Shown: positions 8,385 to 17,480 of the stretch, piece by piece | Layout: each line of letters starts with the position of its first letter | How positions within the stretch are numbered: the stretch's first letter is position 1 | Position numbers and translations under genes: made by a program | The notes under the pieces: model-generated | What the model was told of the DNA's origin: nothing | What the model saw: the letters and a program-made list of their open reading frames with translations, nothing else | Databases searched by the model: none | Assembly: GCA_934621505.1 (NCBI GenBank) | Contig: CAKTUU010000008.1 | Coordinates: forward strand, 1-64,000 | Origin: an uncultured Clostridia bacterium | Lineage (GTDB): Bacteria; Bacillota; Clostridia; Christensenellales; Aristaeellaceae | DNA length: 64,000 nucleotides | Reading direction: 5' to 3'

Positions 8385-8539
8385 ACCTTATAAAGAGTGG
8401 TTGAGGGACGGGCCCGATGAAACCCGCCAACCGGCAGCGATGCATGGTGGCAATTCCCGCAGCGTGCATAACGCTGGCAGATGAGGTAACGTTTGAAAAC
8501 AAACCTTTTGCGCCTGCTTATGCCGCAGGCGCATTTTTT
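8385..8539 (+). promoter_or_regulatory. SAM-I (S-box) riboswitch with terminator, upstream of metK
   Basis: The aptamer (about 8385-8487) carries the S-box core: CTTATAAAGAG, GAGGGA, GGCCCgatGAAaCCCgcCAACC, and closes with GATGAGGT pairing to ACCTTAT. It is followed by a perfect hairpin TGCGCCTGC / GCAGGCGCA (8509-8533) and six T (8534-8539). When SAM is abundant the aptamer forms and the terminator stops transcription before metK, the gene whose product makes SAM. Confidence 0.95.
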
Positions 8540-8605
8540 ACGCTTGTGTGCAAAACTTTACCGTGTACGGGTTGTCAAAAAACACAGAAGGGAGCTTCCC
8601 AAACC

Positions 8606-9778
<1,173 letters not shown>

Positions 9779-9785
9779 GCGGTTT

Positions 9786-9819
9786 GGGGCCTTGCATACA
9801 GCGAGGCCCCATGTTTTTT
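9786..9819 (+). terminator. metK terminator
   Basis: Stem GGGGCCTTGC / GCGAGGCCCC (9786-9810, one G-U pair, loop ATACA), followed after ATG by six T (9814-9819). Confidence 0.88.
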
Positions 9820-9841
9820 CCCGAGCGAAAGGAGCCTTGTC

Positions 9842-10190
9842 ATGATTTCTCCGGTTTTTCCCACCGCCGCTCACCAGCAGGATGTTTTGGATTTTTATAA
9901 CATATGTGCGCGAAAATTTTTACCTGTGCTATGACGGGGACGAAATGGTGGGCGTATACAGCCTGAAATTTGAACTGACTCCCTATTTGCTGCATTACGG
10001 CGGGCATGTGGGCTACGCCGTCGTGCCGGACAAACGCTGCCGCGGACTGGCCACCGCTATCTTGCGTCAGGGGCTAAAGGACGCGAAGGCCATGGGCAAG
10101 GTCATTTTGCATAACGGCGGCATATTGGAAAACAAGCTGTTCGACCCGGAGGAACAGGTGTATGTAAAACGGTACTGGATTACGCTGTAA
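9842..10190 (+). pseudogene. Degraded GNAT acetyltransferase
   Basis: A good ribosome site (AAAGGAGC) and ATG 9842 open a frame that reads MISPVFPTAAHQQDVLDFYN and stops after 30 codons. The rest of the protein continues in another frame from about 9930: DGDEMVGVYSLKF, then LLHYGGHVGYAVVPDKRCRGLATAIL, the acetyl-CoA-binding motif, and finally HNGGILENKLF to the stop at 10190. Intact relatives have about 60 more residues between the N-terminus and DGDEMVG, and a segment (typically VTCDKDNIASA) between the cofactor site and HNGG. Both are missing here. The gene therefore has at least two deletions, one shifting the frame. It is very unlikely to make an active enzyme. Confidence 0.85.
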
Positions 10191-10286
10191 ACGCTGCCGG
10201 GCATTCGCTTTCCCCCAGTGCGGACGTTTTCCGTTTCTTCCCTCTTTATTCATGGTGCGGCCATAAATGTTTGGTACAATCAGGAT

Positions 10287-10506
10287 GTCGAATCAAGGCG
10301 ACACAAAATGCGCTTTGAAAACGGCAGGAAACAAGCGCTTACGTAAGCTGTCCGGTTCTCCTCGATAGGCTTTTGGTGCAAGTGGCGATTATTTGTCATG
10401 CACTTTATCGAAGGGGCCACGTTCCCCGTTTTCAAGCGCGACTAACATTTCCACGGCTTGTCCGTGTTTGGGCTGCATCCCATTTTTGCAGGATGCAGCC
10501 CGTTTT
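10287..10506 (+). ncRNA. Structured small RNA candidate with 6S-like rod shape
   Basis: A TACAAT box (10275-10280) precedes a stretch with strong self-pairing and no plausible gene. A 14-pair closing stem joins GCGCTTTGAAAACGG (10310-10324) to CCGTTTTCAAGCGC (10426-10439) with one bulge. Inside it lie a 12-base palindrome (GCTTACGTAAGC) and a rod-like arm, CCTCGATA / TATCGAAGG, then GTGCA / TGCAC, with an inner stem at the tip. A canonical terminator ends the unit at 10506. A long closed rod with an internal bubble recalls 6S RNA, but I cannot confirm the conserved 6S sequence, so only the structure is asserted. The -35 is poor. Confidence 0.45.
10470..10506 (+). terminator. Terminator of the structured RNA
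   Basis: Perfect 11-base stem GGGCTGCATCC / GGATGCAGCCC (10470-10501, 10-base loop) followed by GTTTTC. Confidence 0.88.
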
Positions 10507-10551
10507 CATGCGTTTTCTTCAAATTTCTTCATGTATATTCATCCATTTTTC

Positions 10552-10581
10552 TTGACAAGGCCCCTTGTCTGATACTACAAT
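10552..10581 (+). promoter_or_regulatory. gntR promoter with overlapping dyad operator
   Basis: TTGACA (10552-10557), 18 bases, TACAAT (10576-10581). A dyad GACAAGG / CCTTGTC (10554-10569, two-base centre) covers the -35 and spacer. It is well placed for repression by the regulator encoded immediately downstream. Confidence 0.7.
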
Positions 10582-10617
10582 AAAAAAGAACATTAAAAGA
10601 ACAGGAGGGAGACAGGC

Positions 10618-11307
10618 ATGGCAGAAATCAATCTGGACCCAGCTGTTGAAAATAAACCAATCCGCGATATCGCATACGAAACGTTAAAACACGCAATTGT
10701 GATTGGCGAAATTCCCGCCGGTTCTCGCATTGTAGAAACAGAATACGCCGAGCGTATGCACATCAGCCGCACGCCCCTGCGGGAGGCGCTGCGCAAGCTG
10801 GAAATTGACGGTCTGGTGGAATACCTGCCCCGCCGCGGCGTGATGGTGCGCACCTTTACCGTGGACGATGTGGAGGAAATATACACCATTCGCAACACGC
10901 TGGAAATGCTGACCCTTCCCGCCGTGGTGGCCAACATCACCGATGAGGATGTGGCGGAGCTTCGTCATATCCTTAGCGAAATGGACCCCCTGGATAAAAA
11001 GAATGACATTCAGGCCATTTCTCCCAAGGCCCGCGAGTTTCACGCCCGCTTTACCTCCATCTCCGGCCAAAAACGCATCGTGCAAATTATCGAAAGCCAG
11101 GACGAATACCTGCGCCGCTTCTCCGAAATTTCCATCGCCAAGGAAAAGCGCCGCCACGCCGCCCATCAGGAACACCACGACATGGTTATTTTTGCCGAAC
11201 AGCATGATCTGGAAAATTTGAAACGACTGGTGCATAAGCACATCGAGCGCAGTAAGGAAACCTGCCTGCAGGCGCTGGAGGAAGCCAAGCACCGCCACGA
11301 CCAATGA
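10618..11307 (+). CDS. GntR family transcriptional regulator (FadR/FCD subfamily)
   Basis: A 229-residue repressor-type protein. The N-terminal winged helix (about residues 12-75) contains the GntR signature GSRIVETEYAERMHISRTPLREALRKLE. The all-helical FCD ligand domain follows (about 90-220), with metal-binding positions typical of the fold (ARE..HARF and HHD). ACAGGAGGGAG precedes ATG 10618. A dyad over its own promoter suggests autoregulation. The next genes encode a peptidase and a tRNA-processing enzyme and offer no clear catabolic target, so the effector, usually a small organic acid, is unknown. Confidence 0.9.
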   Translation: MAEINLDPAVENKPIRDIAYETLKHAIVIGEIPAGSRIVETEYAERMHISRTPLREALRKLEIDGLVEYLPRRGVMVRTFTVDDVEEIYTIRNTLEMLTLPAVVANITDEDVAELRHILSEMDPLDKKNDIQAISPKAREFHARFTSISGQKRIVQIIESQDEYLRRFSEISIAKEKRRHAAHQEHHDMVIFAEQHDLENLKRLVHKHIERSKETCLQALEEAKHRHDQ

Positions 11308-11327
11308 ACGAAAGGAAGTTTGTCTCC

Positions 11328-13082
11328 ATGAATGAAACCTGGGATCTTTCCGTATTTTACAACGGCTTTCAGGACCCTGCCCTGCGCCGGGATATCGATT
11401 CCGTCAAGGAAGTCCTGACGGGAATGGACGCGCTTTTGGCCACCCGGCAGCCGGATACCGCCAAGCTGGAAGCCATGGTGGCCTCTTTGGAAAAGTGCAA
11501 CAACCTGCTGAACAGCGCCTTTGGCTTTGTGCAGCTGACCCTGGCGGCGGACGCCAATAACGCCGACGCGCTGCGCTATCTGGATGAAATGAGCAACCTG
11601 ATGGTAGACGTGTCGCTGGCGCAAAGCAAGTGCGTGCGCTATGTAGGCGGCGTGCAGGATCTGGACGGCTGCATCAAGGGCAGCCCGGCCCTGCAAAGCA
11701 ACGCCTTTGTGCTGCGCGAAATGGCGGAGCAGGCCGCCCATATGCTGCCCGCGGATATGGAAAAGTGGATGCTGCGCATGAGCCTGAACGGCGGCGACGC
11801 TTTTTCCAAGCTGCGTGACCGGCTGATGGGCAGTCATACCGTGGAGCTGGACGGCAAAAACCTGCCCCTGCCCGCTGTGCGCGGCATGGCTTACGATCCG
11901 GACCCCGCCGTGCGCAAGGCTGCCTATGAGGCCGAACTGGCCAGCTACAAAAAGGTGGAAACTCCCATGGCCTACTGCCTGGGCTGCATCAAGGGCGAGG
12001 CCATTACCATGTGCGAGGCCAAGGGCTATCCTGACAACCTGACCCAGCAGCTGATGGAAAGCCGCATGGACCGTCAGACGCTGGACGCGCTGTGGACCGC
12101 CGTCAGGGAAGCCCTGCCAGATTTCCGCCGCTATATGAAGGCCAAGGCCAATCTGCTGGGCCACAAGAACGGTTTGCCCTTCTACGATCTGTTTGCCCCC
12201 GTGGGCAAGGCCAGCCGCCAGTACACCATTGAGCAGGCGCATGATTTGCTGGTCAGCACCTTCCATCAGGTCAACCCGGAAATGGGCCGGTTTATCGACC
12301 ACGCCTTCAACAACCGCTGGATTGACCTGTATCCCCGGGAAGGCAAAGAGGGCGGCGCGTTCTGCGCCGGTTTCCATGACAAAAAAATCAGCCGGGTGCT
12401 GACCAATTTTGTGGGCAGCTTCAGCGACGTCAGCACCATCGCTCACGAGCTGGGTCACGGGTGGCACAACCATTGTCTGGAAAGCAAGCCCGTTTTGATG
12501 GCCGAACCTCCCATGCCCCTGGCGGAAACCGCGTCCATCTTTAACGAAACCCTGCTGAGCAACGTGGTGCGCGCCACAGCGGATGATGATTTCCGCTTTG
12601 CGCTGCTGGAAAACAGCCTGATGGAGGCCACCCAGACGGTGGTGGATATTTACAGCCGTTTCCTGTTTGAAAGCGCCGTATTTGAGGCCCGCAAGACCCA
12701 TATTCCCACTGCCGCCGAGCTGAACCAGATGATGCTGGACGCTCAGGAGGCCGCCTATGGCGATGGTCTGGACCCGGATGTGCGTCATCCCGGCATGTGG
12801 ATTTGCAAGAGCCATTACTACAGCGTAGGGCTGCACTTCTACAACTTCCCCTATGCCTTCGGCCTGCTGTTCGGTCTGGGCGTGTTCCGCAAGTATCAGC
12901 AGGAGGGCGCTTCCTTCATGCCCAAGTACGACGCGCTGCTGGCCTCCTGCGGCAGCGGCAAGGTGGCGGACGTGTCCGCCAGCGTGGGCATTGATGTACG
13001 CAGCGCCGATTACTGGCGCAGCGCTCTGGATGTGATTCGCGCCGAGGTGGACGAGTTCATCCTTCTGTGTGACAAACAATGA
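11328..13082 (+). CDS. pepF: Oligoendopeptidase F (M3B family metallopeptidase)
   Basis: Cytosolic zinc peptidase that cuts oligopeptides. The 584-residue protein carries HELGH at 373-377 within STIAHELGHGWHNH and the downstream AETASIFNE glutamate that completes the zinc site. The start ATG 11328 follows AAAGGAAG; an upstream ATG at 11304 overlaps the gntR stop and lacks a site. It runs from 20 bases after gntR and its stop overlaps the start of the CCA-adding enzyme (ATGA). Confidence 0.93.
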   Translation: MNETWDLSVFYNGFQDPALRRDIDSVKEVLTGMDALLATRQPDTAKLEAMVASLEKCNNLLNSAFGFVQLTLAADANNADALRYLDEMSNLMVDVSLAQSKCVRYVGGVQDLDGCIKGSPALQSNAFVLREMAEQAAHMLPADMEKWMLRMSLNGGDAFSKLRDRLMGSHTVELDGKNLPLPAVRGMAYDPDPAVRKAAYEAELASYKKVETPMAYCLGCIKGEAITMCEAKGYPDNLTQQLMESRMDRQTLDALWTAVREALPDFRRYMKAKANLLGHKNGLPFYDLFAPVGKASRQYTIEQAHDLLVSTFHQVNPEMGRFIDHAFNNRWIDLYPREGKEGGAFCAGFHDKKISRVLTNFVGSFSDVSTIAHELGHGWHNHCLESKPVLMAEPPMPLAETASIFNETLLSNVVRATADDDFRFALLENSLMEATQTVVDIYSRFLFESAVFEARKTHIPTAAELNQMMLDAQEAAYGDGLDPDVRHPGMWICKSHYYSVGLHFYNFPYAFGLLFGLGVFRKYQQEGASFMPKYDALLASCGSGKVADVSASVGIDVRSADYWRSALDVIRAEVDEFILLCDKQ

Positions 13083-14338
13083 CCGGGGCGCTGACACAGG
13101 CTCCCTGGATTTCCAAGATCGCGCGCGTGTTCGACCGAGCAGGCGCGCCTCTTTATCTGGTGGGGGGCGCGGTACGCAATCCGCTGATGGGGCTGCCCAT
13201 CAGCGATGTGGACGTTTGCGGCCCGACCCGGCCCGAAGCGGTATGCGCCTTTTGTCAGGGCGGCCCTGTACACGCCGTGCTGCGCGCCGCCCATTTTGGC
13301 ACGGTGGAACTGCATGTAGCCGATGATGACGGCGTGCGGCACATGGCGGAATATACCACCTTTCGGGAGGACAGCTACCGCTGCGGGCACAAACCGGACG
13401 CGGTGCGCTTTACCACAGAATTGCCCGTGGACGCTCTGCGCCGGGATTTCAGCGTGAACGCTCTGTACCAGCAGGTCCATCCGGAGGGATTAGGGCCGGT
13501 AATCGACCCTACCGGCGGCCTTACCGATATGGCCAAAGGGGTTTTGCATACCATTACCCCGGACCCGGACCAGGTATTGCGGGATGACGGCCTGCGCATC
13601 CTGCGGGCGGTGCGTTTCCAGTCCGAGCTGGATTTGCAGCCTACCCCTTCCCTGATTGACAGCCTGAAGCGTCACGCCTCCCTGCTGGGTGATATCGCCT
13701 GCGAGCGGCTGCGGGACGAATGGGAAAAAATCCTCAAGGCCGATTTGCGGTATCCCACGCTGCGCCGCCGCAGGCCCGCCACCGCCAGCGGTTTGCTGCT
13801 GCTGGATGGCATCGGCGCATGGCCCTGTCTGGCGGGAAACCTGCCTTTTGACCCGGCCGCCGCCCGGGCCACGGAGCGTCTGCCTCTGGGCGTTGCGCCC
13901 CGCATGGCGCTGCTGTTTCACCAGGCCGGGCCGGACAAGGTTCTGGACGTGATGCGCCGTCTGCGTTTTTCAAACGTTCAGGCGCAGGCGGCGGCCGCGT
14001 ATGTGCGGGCCGTTCAGGGCGGGTATTCCCTGTTTGACGCGGCGCAAATGGGGTTGGAAACGCTGCAAACCGCCGCAGCCATCCGCCGTGCGCTGGGACA
14101 GAACGATCAGGAGCTGTTGGGCCTGCTGGCCGCATTGGCGGATAAGCCGCTTTCCTTAAAGAAACTGGCCGTTGGCGGGGATGACCTGCGTCCCCTGTTT
14201 GTACAGAAAGGCGTTGCCACGAAGCAGATGGGCCCGCTGCTCCATGATCTGTGGCGTTTTACCATAGAGGGCCGTTATCCAAATCAGCGTCAGGCGCTGC
14301 TGGACGCTGCTTCCGGCTGGCTAAACAGGCTAAAATAA
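13079..14338 (+). CDS. cca: CCA-adding tRNA nucleotidyltransferase
   Basis: Class II nucleotidyltransferase that builds or repairs the 3' CCA of tRNAs. The 419-residue protein shows YLVGGAVRN (residues about 23-31), the metal-binding SDVDVCG (DxD), RRDFSVNAL, and the DDGLRILRAVRFQSEL motif of the neck domain. No HD phosphohydrolase domain is evident. It starts at ATG 13079 within the pepF stop (ATGA overlap), so it is translationally coupled. Confidence 0.92.
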   Translation: MTGALTQAPWISKIARVFDRAGAPLYLVGGAVRNPLMGLPISDVDVCGPTRPEAVCAFCQGGPVHAVLRAAHFGTVELHVADDDGVRHMAEYTTFREDSYRCGHKPDAVRFTTELPVDALRRDFSVNALYQQVHPEGLGPVIDPTGGLTDMAKGVLHTITPDPDQVLRDDGLRILRAVRFQSELDLQPTPSLIDSLKRHASLLGDIACERLRDEWEKILKADLRYPTLRRRRPATASGLLLLDGIGAWPCLAGNLPFDPAAARATERLPLGVAPRMALLFHQAGPDKVLDVMRRLRFSNVQAQAAAAYVRAVQGGYSLFDAAQMGLETLQTAAAIRRALGQNDQELLGLLAALADKPLSLKKLAVGGDDLRPLFVQKGVATKQMGPLLHDLWRFTIEGRYPNQRQALLDAASGWLNRLK

Positions 14339-14340
14339 AA

Positions 14341-14377
14341 AACCGCCGTATTCCCTTTTGCAGAGAATACGGCGGTT
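14341..14377. terminator. Bidirectional terminator between cca and the ABC permease
   Basis: Stem AACCGCCGTATTC (14341-14353) with GAATACGGCGGTT (14365-14377), with T-runs in both directions. It separates convergent transcription units. Confidence 0.9.
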
Positions 14378-14387
14378 TTGTGTTTCA

Positions 14388-16280
14388 TCAGGCTTTGGCT
14401 TCCCTGGATTGCCGGTGGAACTTTTGCTTTAAGGCAGCCCAGCGTTTCTGCCGCTTTTCCTTAATGGCCAGACGGTCGCCCAAGTCTCTGGCGCCCACGC
14501 CATACACCAGGTACAAAATCAGCCCGCTGACGATCATAATAAACACGGTGCTGGCGCAGCGGCGGCCGGAGGCGTTTACGTTGTAGCCGTCGCGGCCTTC
14601 CTCGGCGCACATGCTTTGAATCACCATGGCGTAGCTCTTGCCGTAGCTGGACTGGAAGGTGGCGCTCATATCATACTCTGTAAACAGGGCGTTAAAGTTC
14701 AGGGCGAATACCGCCAGCACGCTGGGCAATACAATGGGCAGTTTTACCTTCAGGAAGGTAACCAGGCCGCTGGCCCCCAGGTTGCGGGCCGCGTCCTCCA
14801 GCTCCTCGTCAATGGCATAGAAGGCCGCCTTAATCATGCGCAGGGCAAAGGGCAGCTTCACCACCGTGTACGCCATCACAATCAGGAAGCGCACATTTTC
14901 CCGCATGTACAGGTTCTGGTTGAACACATACCACACGCTTTCGGAATTAAAGAAGGTGCGGTAGGAGTAGCAGATCAGAATGGTGGGCAGCAGCCAGGGG
15001 AACAGCAGGCTGTATTCCAGCACTGTGCCCCGCTTTTTGCCCTTGTTTTTAAAGACGTAGTTCACGGCCACCACCACGATAACGCAGGCCAGGGCCGCCG
15101 CGATGGCCGACAGCACAAAGCTGAGGCGAATGCCGCCCACCGTGTCGGCATTGGCAAACAGGCCGCTGATGGACCCCACACGGGTTTTCAGCTTACCGCG
15201 GTTGGTCATGAACTGGTAATCCTGCGTGCCAAAGAAGTTGACCAGCGTCCAGTCATGCACATTCAGCGATTTGGATCGTATGGCCGGATAGTTCTGGAAG
15301 GCAAACAGCACAATCATCACAACCGGAGTCATGTAGATTAAAAACAGCACATAGGCGTATACATGCGCCAGCACGTTGGCCACCGGATTTTGGATCTTCT
15401 GCTTTACCAGCTTGGCCTTGGTTTTGCTGACGCTCAGGTAGTGGCCCTTTCGTTCGTAATTGCTGAGCACCGTCAGCAGCAGAATGGTAAACATGGCCAG
15501 AATAATGGACAGCAGCGCAGCCCGGGCCTGGGGAAACGCCTCGTCCGCCACGGACGACCCGGCCAGACGCACAATTTCCGGGTTGATGGAATCGTACCCC
15601 AACAGGGTGGGAGCGCTCATGGCGCACAGACCGGTGATAAAGGTCATTACCGTCAGGCTGAACATGGTGGGAATCAGGGTGGGGAATACCACCTTCCACA
15701 GCACCGTAAAGGGCTTGGCGCCCATGTTGCGGGCCGCCTCTACCGTGTTGTAGTCAATGCCGCGGATGGCGTTGCGCAAAAACAGCATATGGTTGCTGGT
15801 ACAGGCAAAGGTCATGGTAAACAGCACCGCATTAAAGCCGGAGAACCACTGTTTGTTCATGCCGGGAAAAATCTGGCACAGCCAGCTGGTCAGCATGCCA
15901 TCGGAATCGTACAGGAACAGGTAGCCGGTTACCAGCGCCACGCCGGAATAAATCAGGGTGGTCATGTAGCCCAGGCGCAGCACCTTGGCGCCCTTGATGT
16001 CAAAGTATTCCGTCAGCAGCACAATGCTGACGCCCACAATGTTAACGGTAATCACCAGGCAGATGGCCAGCTTCAGCGAGTTCCACACATACTTGGGCAT
16101 GTTGCCCGCGAAAAAGAATTTGATAACCGCGAAGGGATCGCCGGGCTTTGCCGTAAACACCTGGGAAATGGTATTCAGGCAGGGCAGCAGCATAAAGCCA
16201 AAGAACAGGTAGACGAAGAAGGCGATGCCGAACACCTTAAAAATCAGTTCCGGCGTCAGTCTGGCCGCTTTTTTCTGCAT
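14388..16280 (-). CDS. ABC transporter permease, two fused MetI-type domains (FbpB-like)
   Basis: A 630-residue membrane protein with two successive permease modules, each with six or so helices, as in ferric-iron FbpB and related importers. The first coupling motif lies near AARNMGAKPFTVLWKVVFP (about residues 185-205), the second near AARNLGASGLVTFLKVKLP in the C-terminal half; both are the EAA loop that docks on the ATPase. It is the third gene of a binding protein-ATPase-permease operon, 13 bases after the ATPase. Substrate could be Fe3+, a polyamine or an organophosphonate; the family does not decide. Confidence 0.9.
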   Translation of the reverse strand: MQKKAARLTPELIFKVFGIAFFVYLFFGFMLLPCLNTISQVFTAKPGDPFAVIKFFFAGNMPKYVWNSLKLAICLVITVNIVGVSIVLLTEYFDIKGAKVLRLGYMTTLIYSGVALVTGYLFLYDSDGMLTSWLCQIFPGMNKQWFSGFNAVLFTMTFACTSNHMLFLRNAIRGIDYNTVEAARNMGAKPFTVLWKVVFPTLIPTMFSLTVMTFITGLCAMSAPTLLGYDSINPEIVRLAGSSVADEAFPQARAALLSIILAMFTILLLTVLSNYERKGHYLSVSKTKAKLVKQKIQNPVANVLAHVYAYVLFLIYMTPVVMIVLFAFQNYPAIRSKSLNVHDWTLVNFFGTQDYQFMTNRGKLKTRVGSISGLFANADTVGGIRLSFVLSAIAAALACVIVVVAVNYVFKNKGKKRGTVLEYSLLFPWLLPTILICYSYRTFFNSESVWYVFNQNLYMRENVRFLIVMAYTVVKLPFALRMIKAAFYAIDEELEDAARNLGASGLVTFLKVKLPIVLPSVLAVFALNFNALFTEYDMSATFQSSYGKSYAMVIQSMCAEEGRDGYNVNASGRRCASTVFIMIVSGLILYLVYGVGARDLGDRLAIKEKRQKRWAALKQKFHRQSREAKA

Positions 16281-16293
16281 AACGCCGCCCCCC

Positions 16294-17301
16294 TTACGCC
16301 TGCGCGTCGTAGGACATGATATCCGCCGGATGAATGCCTACGGTAACGGTTTCGCCGGGCTCGTAAATGTTGATGCCGTCGTTCTTTTCTATGGCCTTCA
16401 GGGTTTGGCTGCCCACATGGATATAGTATTTAATGTACAGACCGTAGTATTCGCGGCTTTCAATCACGCCGTCCAGCACCAGCTCGTCATCGCTGTCCTT
16501 GGGCCGGTTCACCCGCAGACGTTCCAGGCGAACAAAGTGATGCTGGCTTTCTGGCAGGTGCATCTTACCGGCAATGTCGCTTTCCACCCGGTTGATATCG
16601 CCAATAAAGTTGCACACAAATTCCGTCCTAGAATGGTTGTAAATTTCGTTGGGCGTGCCGATCTGCTCAATATAGCCCTTATTAAACACCGCGATGCGGT
16701 CGGACAGGGTCAGGGCTTCTTCCTGGTCGTGGGTAACGTAAATGGTGGTGATGCCAAAATCCCGCTGCATCTTTTTCAGTTCGTTGCGCAGCTGCACCCG
16801 CAGCTTGGCATCCAGGTTGCTGAGGGGTTCGTCCATGCAAATGATGGCGGGGCCGGTCACCAAAGCACGGGCGATGGCCACGCGCTGCTGCTGACCGCCG
16901 GACAGCTGGCTTACCGCCTTTTTCAGCTGTTCCTGGGACAGGTCCACCTTGCGGGCAATATCCTGCACCTTCGCGTCAATTTCGTCCTTTTTCAGCTTTT
17001 TGATTTTCAGGCCAAAGGCGATGTTGTCATACACCGTCATGGTGGGGAACAGGGCGTAGCTTTGGAACACGATGCCAATGTTGCGCTGCTCAATCGGCAC
17101 ATGGGTAATATCCTGCCCGTCCACATTCACCGTACCGCTAACCGGCTCGATAAAGCCGGTGATGGTGCGCAGGGTGGTGGTTTTGCCGCAGCCGCTGGGG
17201 CCCAGGAAGGTAAAAAACTCCCCCTCCCTCACATCCACGTTAATGTTGTGCAGCGCTTCAAAATCACCAAATTGAACCACGATATCCTTGAGCTCGATCA
17301 T
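16294..17301 (-). CDS. ABC transporter ATP-binding protein (FbpC/PotA-type)
   Basis: A 335-residue importer ATPase. Walker A is GPSGCGKTT (residues about 34-42), the signature is LSGGQQQRVAIARAL, Walker B is ICMDEPLSNLD, and the switch His is in YVTHDQEEAL. The C-terminal third is a TOBE regulatory domain. AAGGAG precedes ATG 17301. It energises the fused permease encoded just downstream and is separated from the binding-protein gene by a strong hairpin. Confidence 0.94.
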   Translation of the reverse strand: MIELKDIVVQFGDFEALHNINVDVREGEFFTFLGPSGCGKTTTLRTITGFIEPVSGTVNVDGQDITHVPIEQRNIGIVFQSYALFPTMTVYDNIAFGLKIKKLKKDEIDAKVQDIARKVDLSQEQLKKAVSQLSGGQQQRVAIARALVTGPAIICMDEPLSNLDAKLRVQLRNELKKMQRDFGITTIYVTHDQEEALTLSDRIAVFNKGYIEQIGTPNEIYNHSRTEFVCNFIGDINRVESDIAGKMHLPESQHHFVRLERLRVNRPKDSDDELVLDGVIESREYYGLYIKYYIHVGSQTLKAIEKNDGINIYEPGETVTVGIHPADIMSYDAQA

Positions 17302-17426
17302 GCGGAAACCACTCCTTGAGATAGAATCAGGTGAAAACGCAAGGAAAACCTTTCAAGCATCAAAAGCTTTCCTTGAGCTTTCGGCAAAGCGCCTCACAAA
17401 TTTTGTCATGATATGGATAAGACGGC

Positions 17427-17454
17427 AGGGGGACCCGCAAAAGCGGATCCCCCT
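17427..17454 (-). promoter_or_regulatory. Intercistronic hairpin between binding-protein and ATPase genes
   Basis: Twelve-base stem with one mismatch (AGGGGGACCCGC / GCGGATCCCCCT, four-base loop). No U-run follows, so it more likely stabilises the binding-protein message than ends transcription completely. Confidence 0.6.
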
Positions 17455-17480
17455 CCATCGCTGCCATAGCAATAGCAGGA

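Noticed and set aside
8417..8605. N-terminal extension of metK
   Set aside because: It would be translated from inside the SAM riboswitch and terminator. The family N-terminus MRTVFTSESVTEGHPDK begins at 8606 behind a ribosome site.
10373..10555. 60-codon frame in the structured RNA region
   Set aside because: No ribosome site; it reads across the terminator and RNA stems.
11166..13097. 643-codon minus-strand frame
   Set aside because: Antisense shadow of pepF, which has a complete zinc-peptidase motif.
14616..15341. Plus-strand frames over the ABC permease
   Set aside because: Shadows of a well-supported two-domain permease; composition is atypical for a protein.
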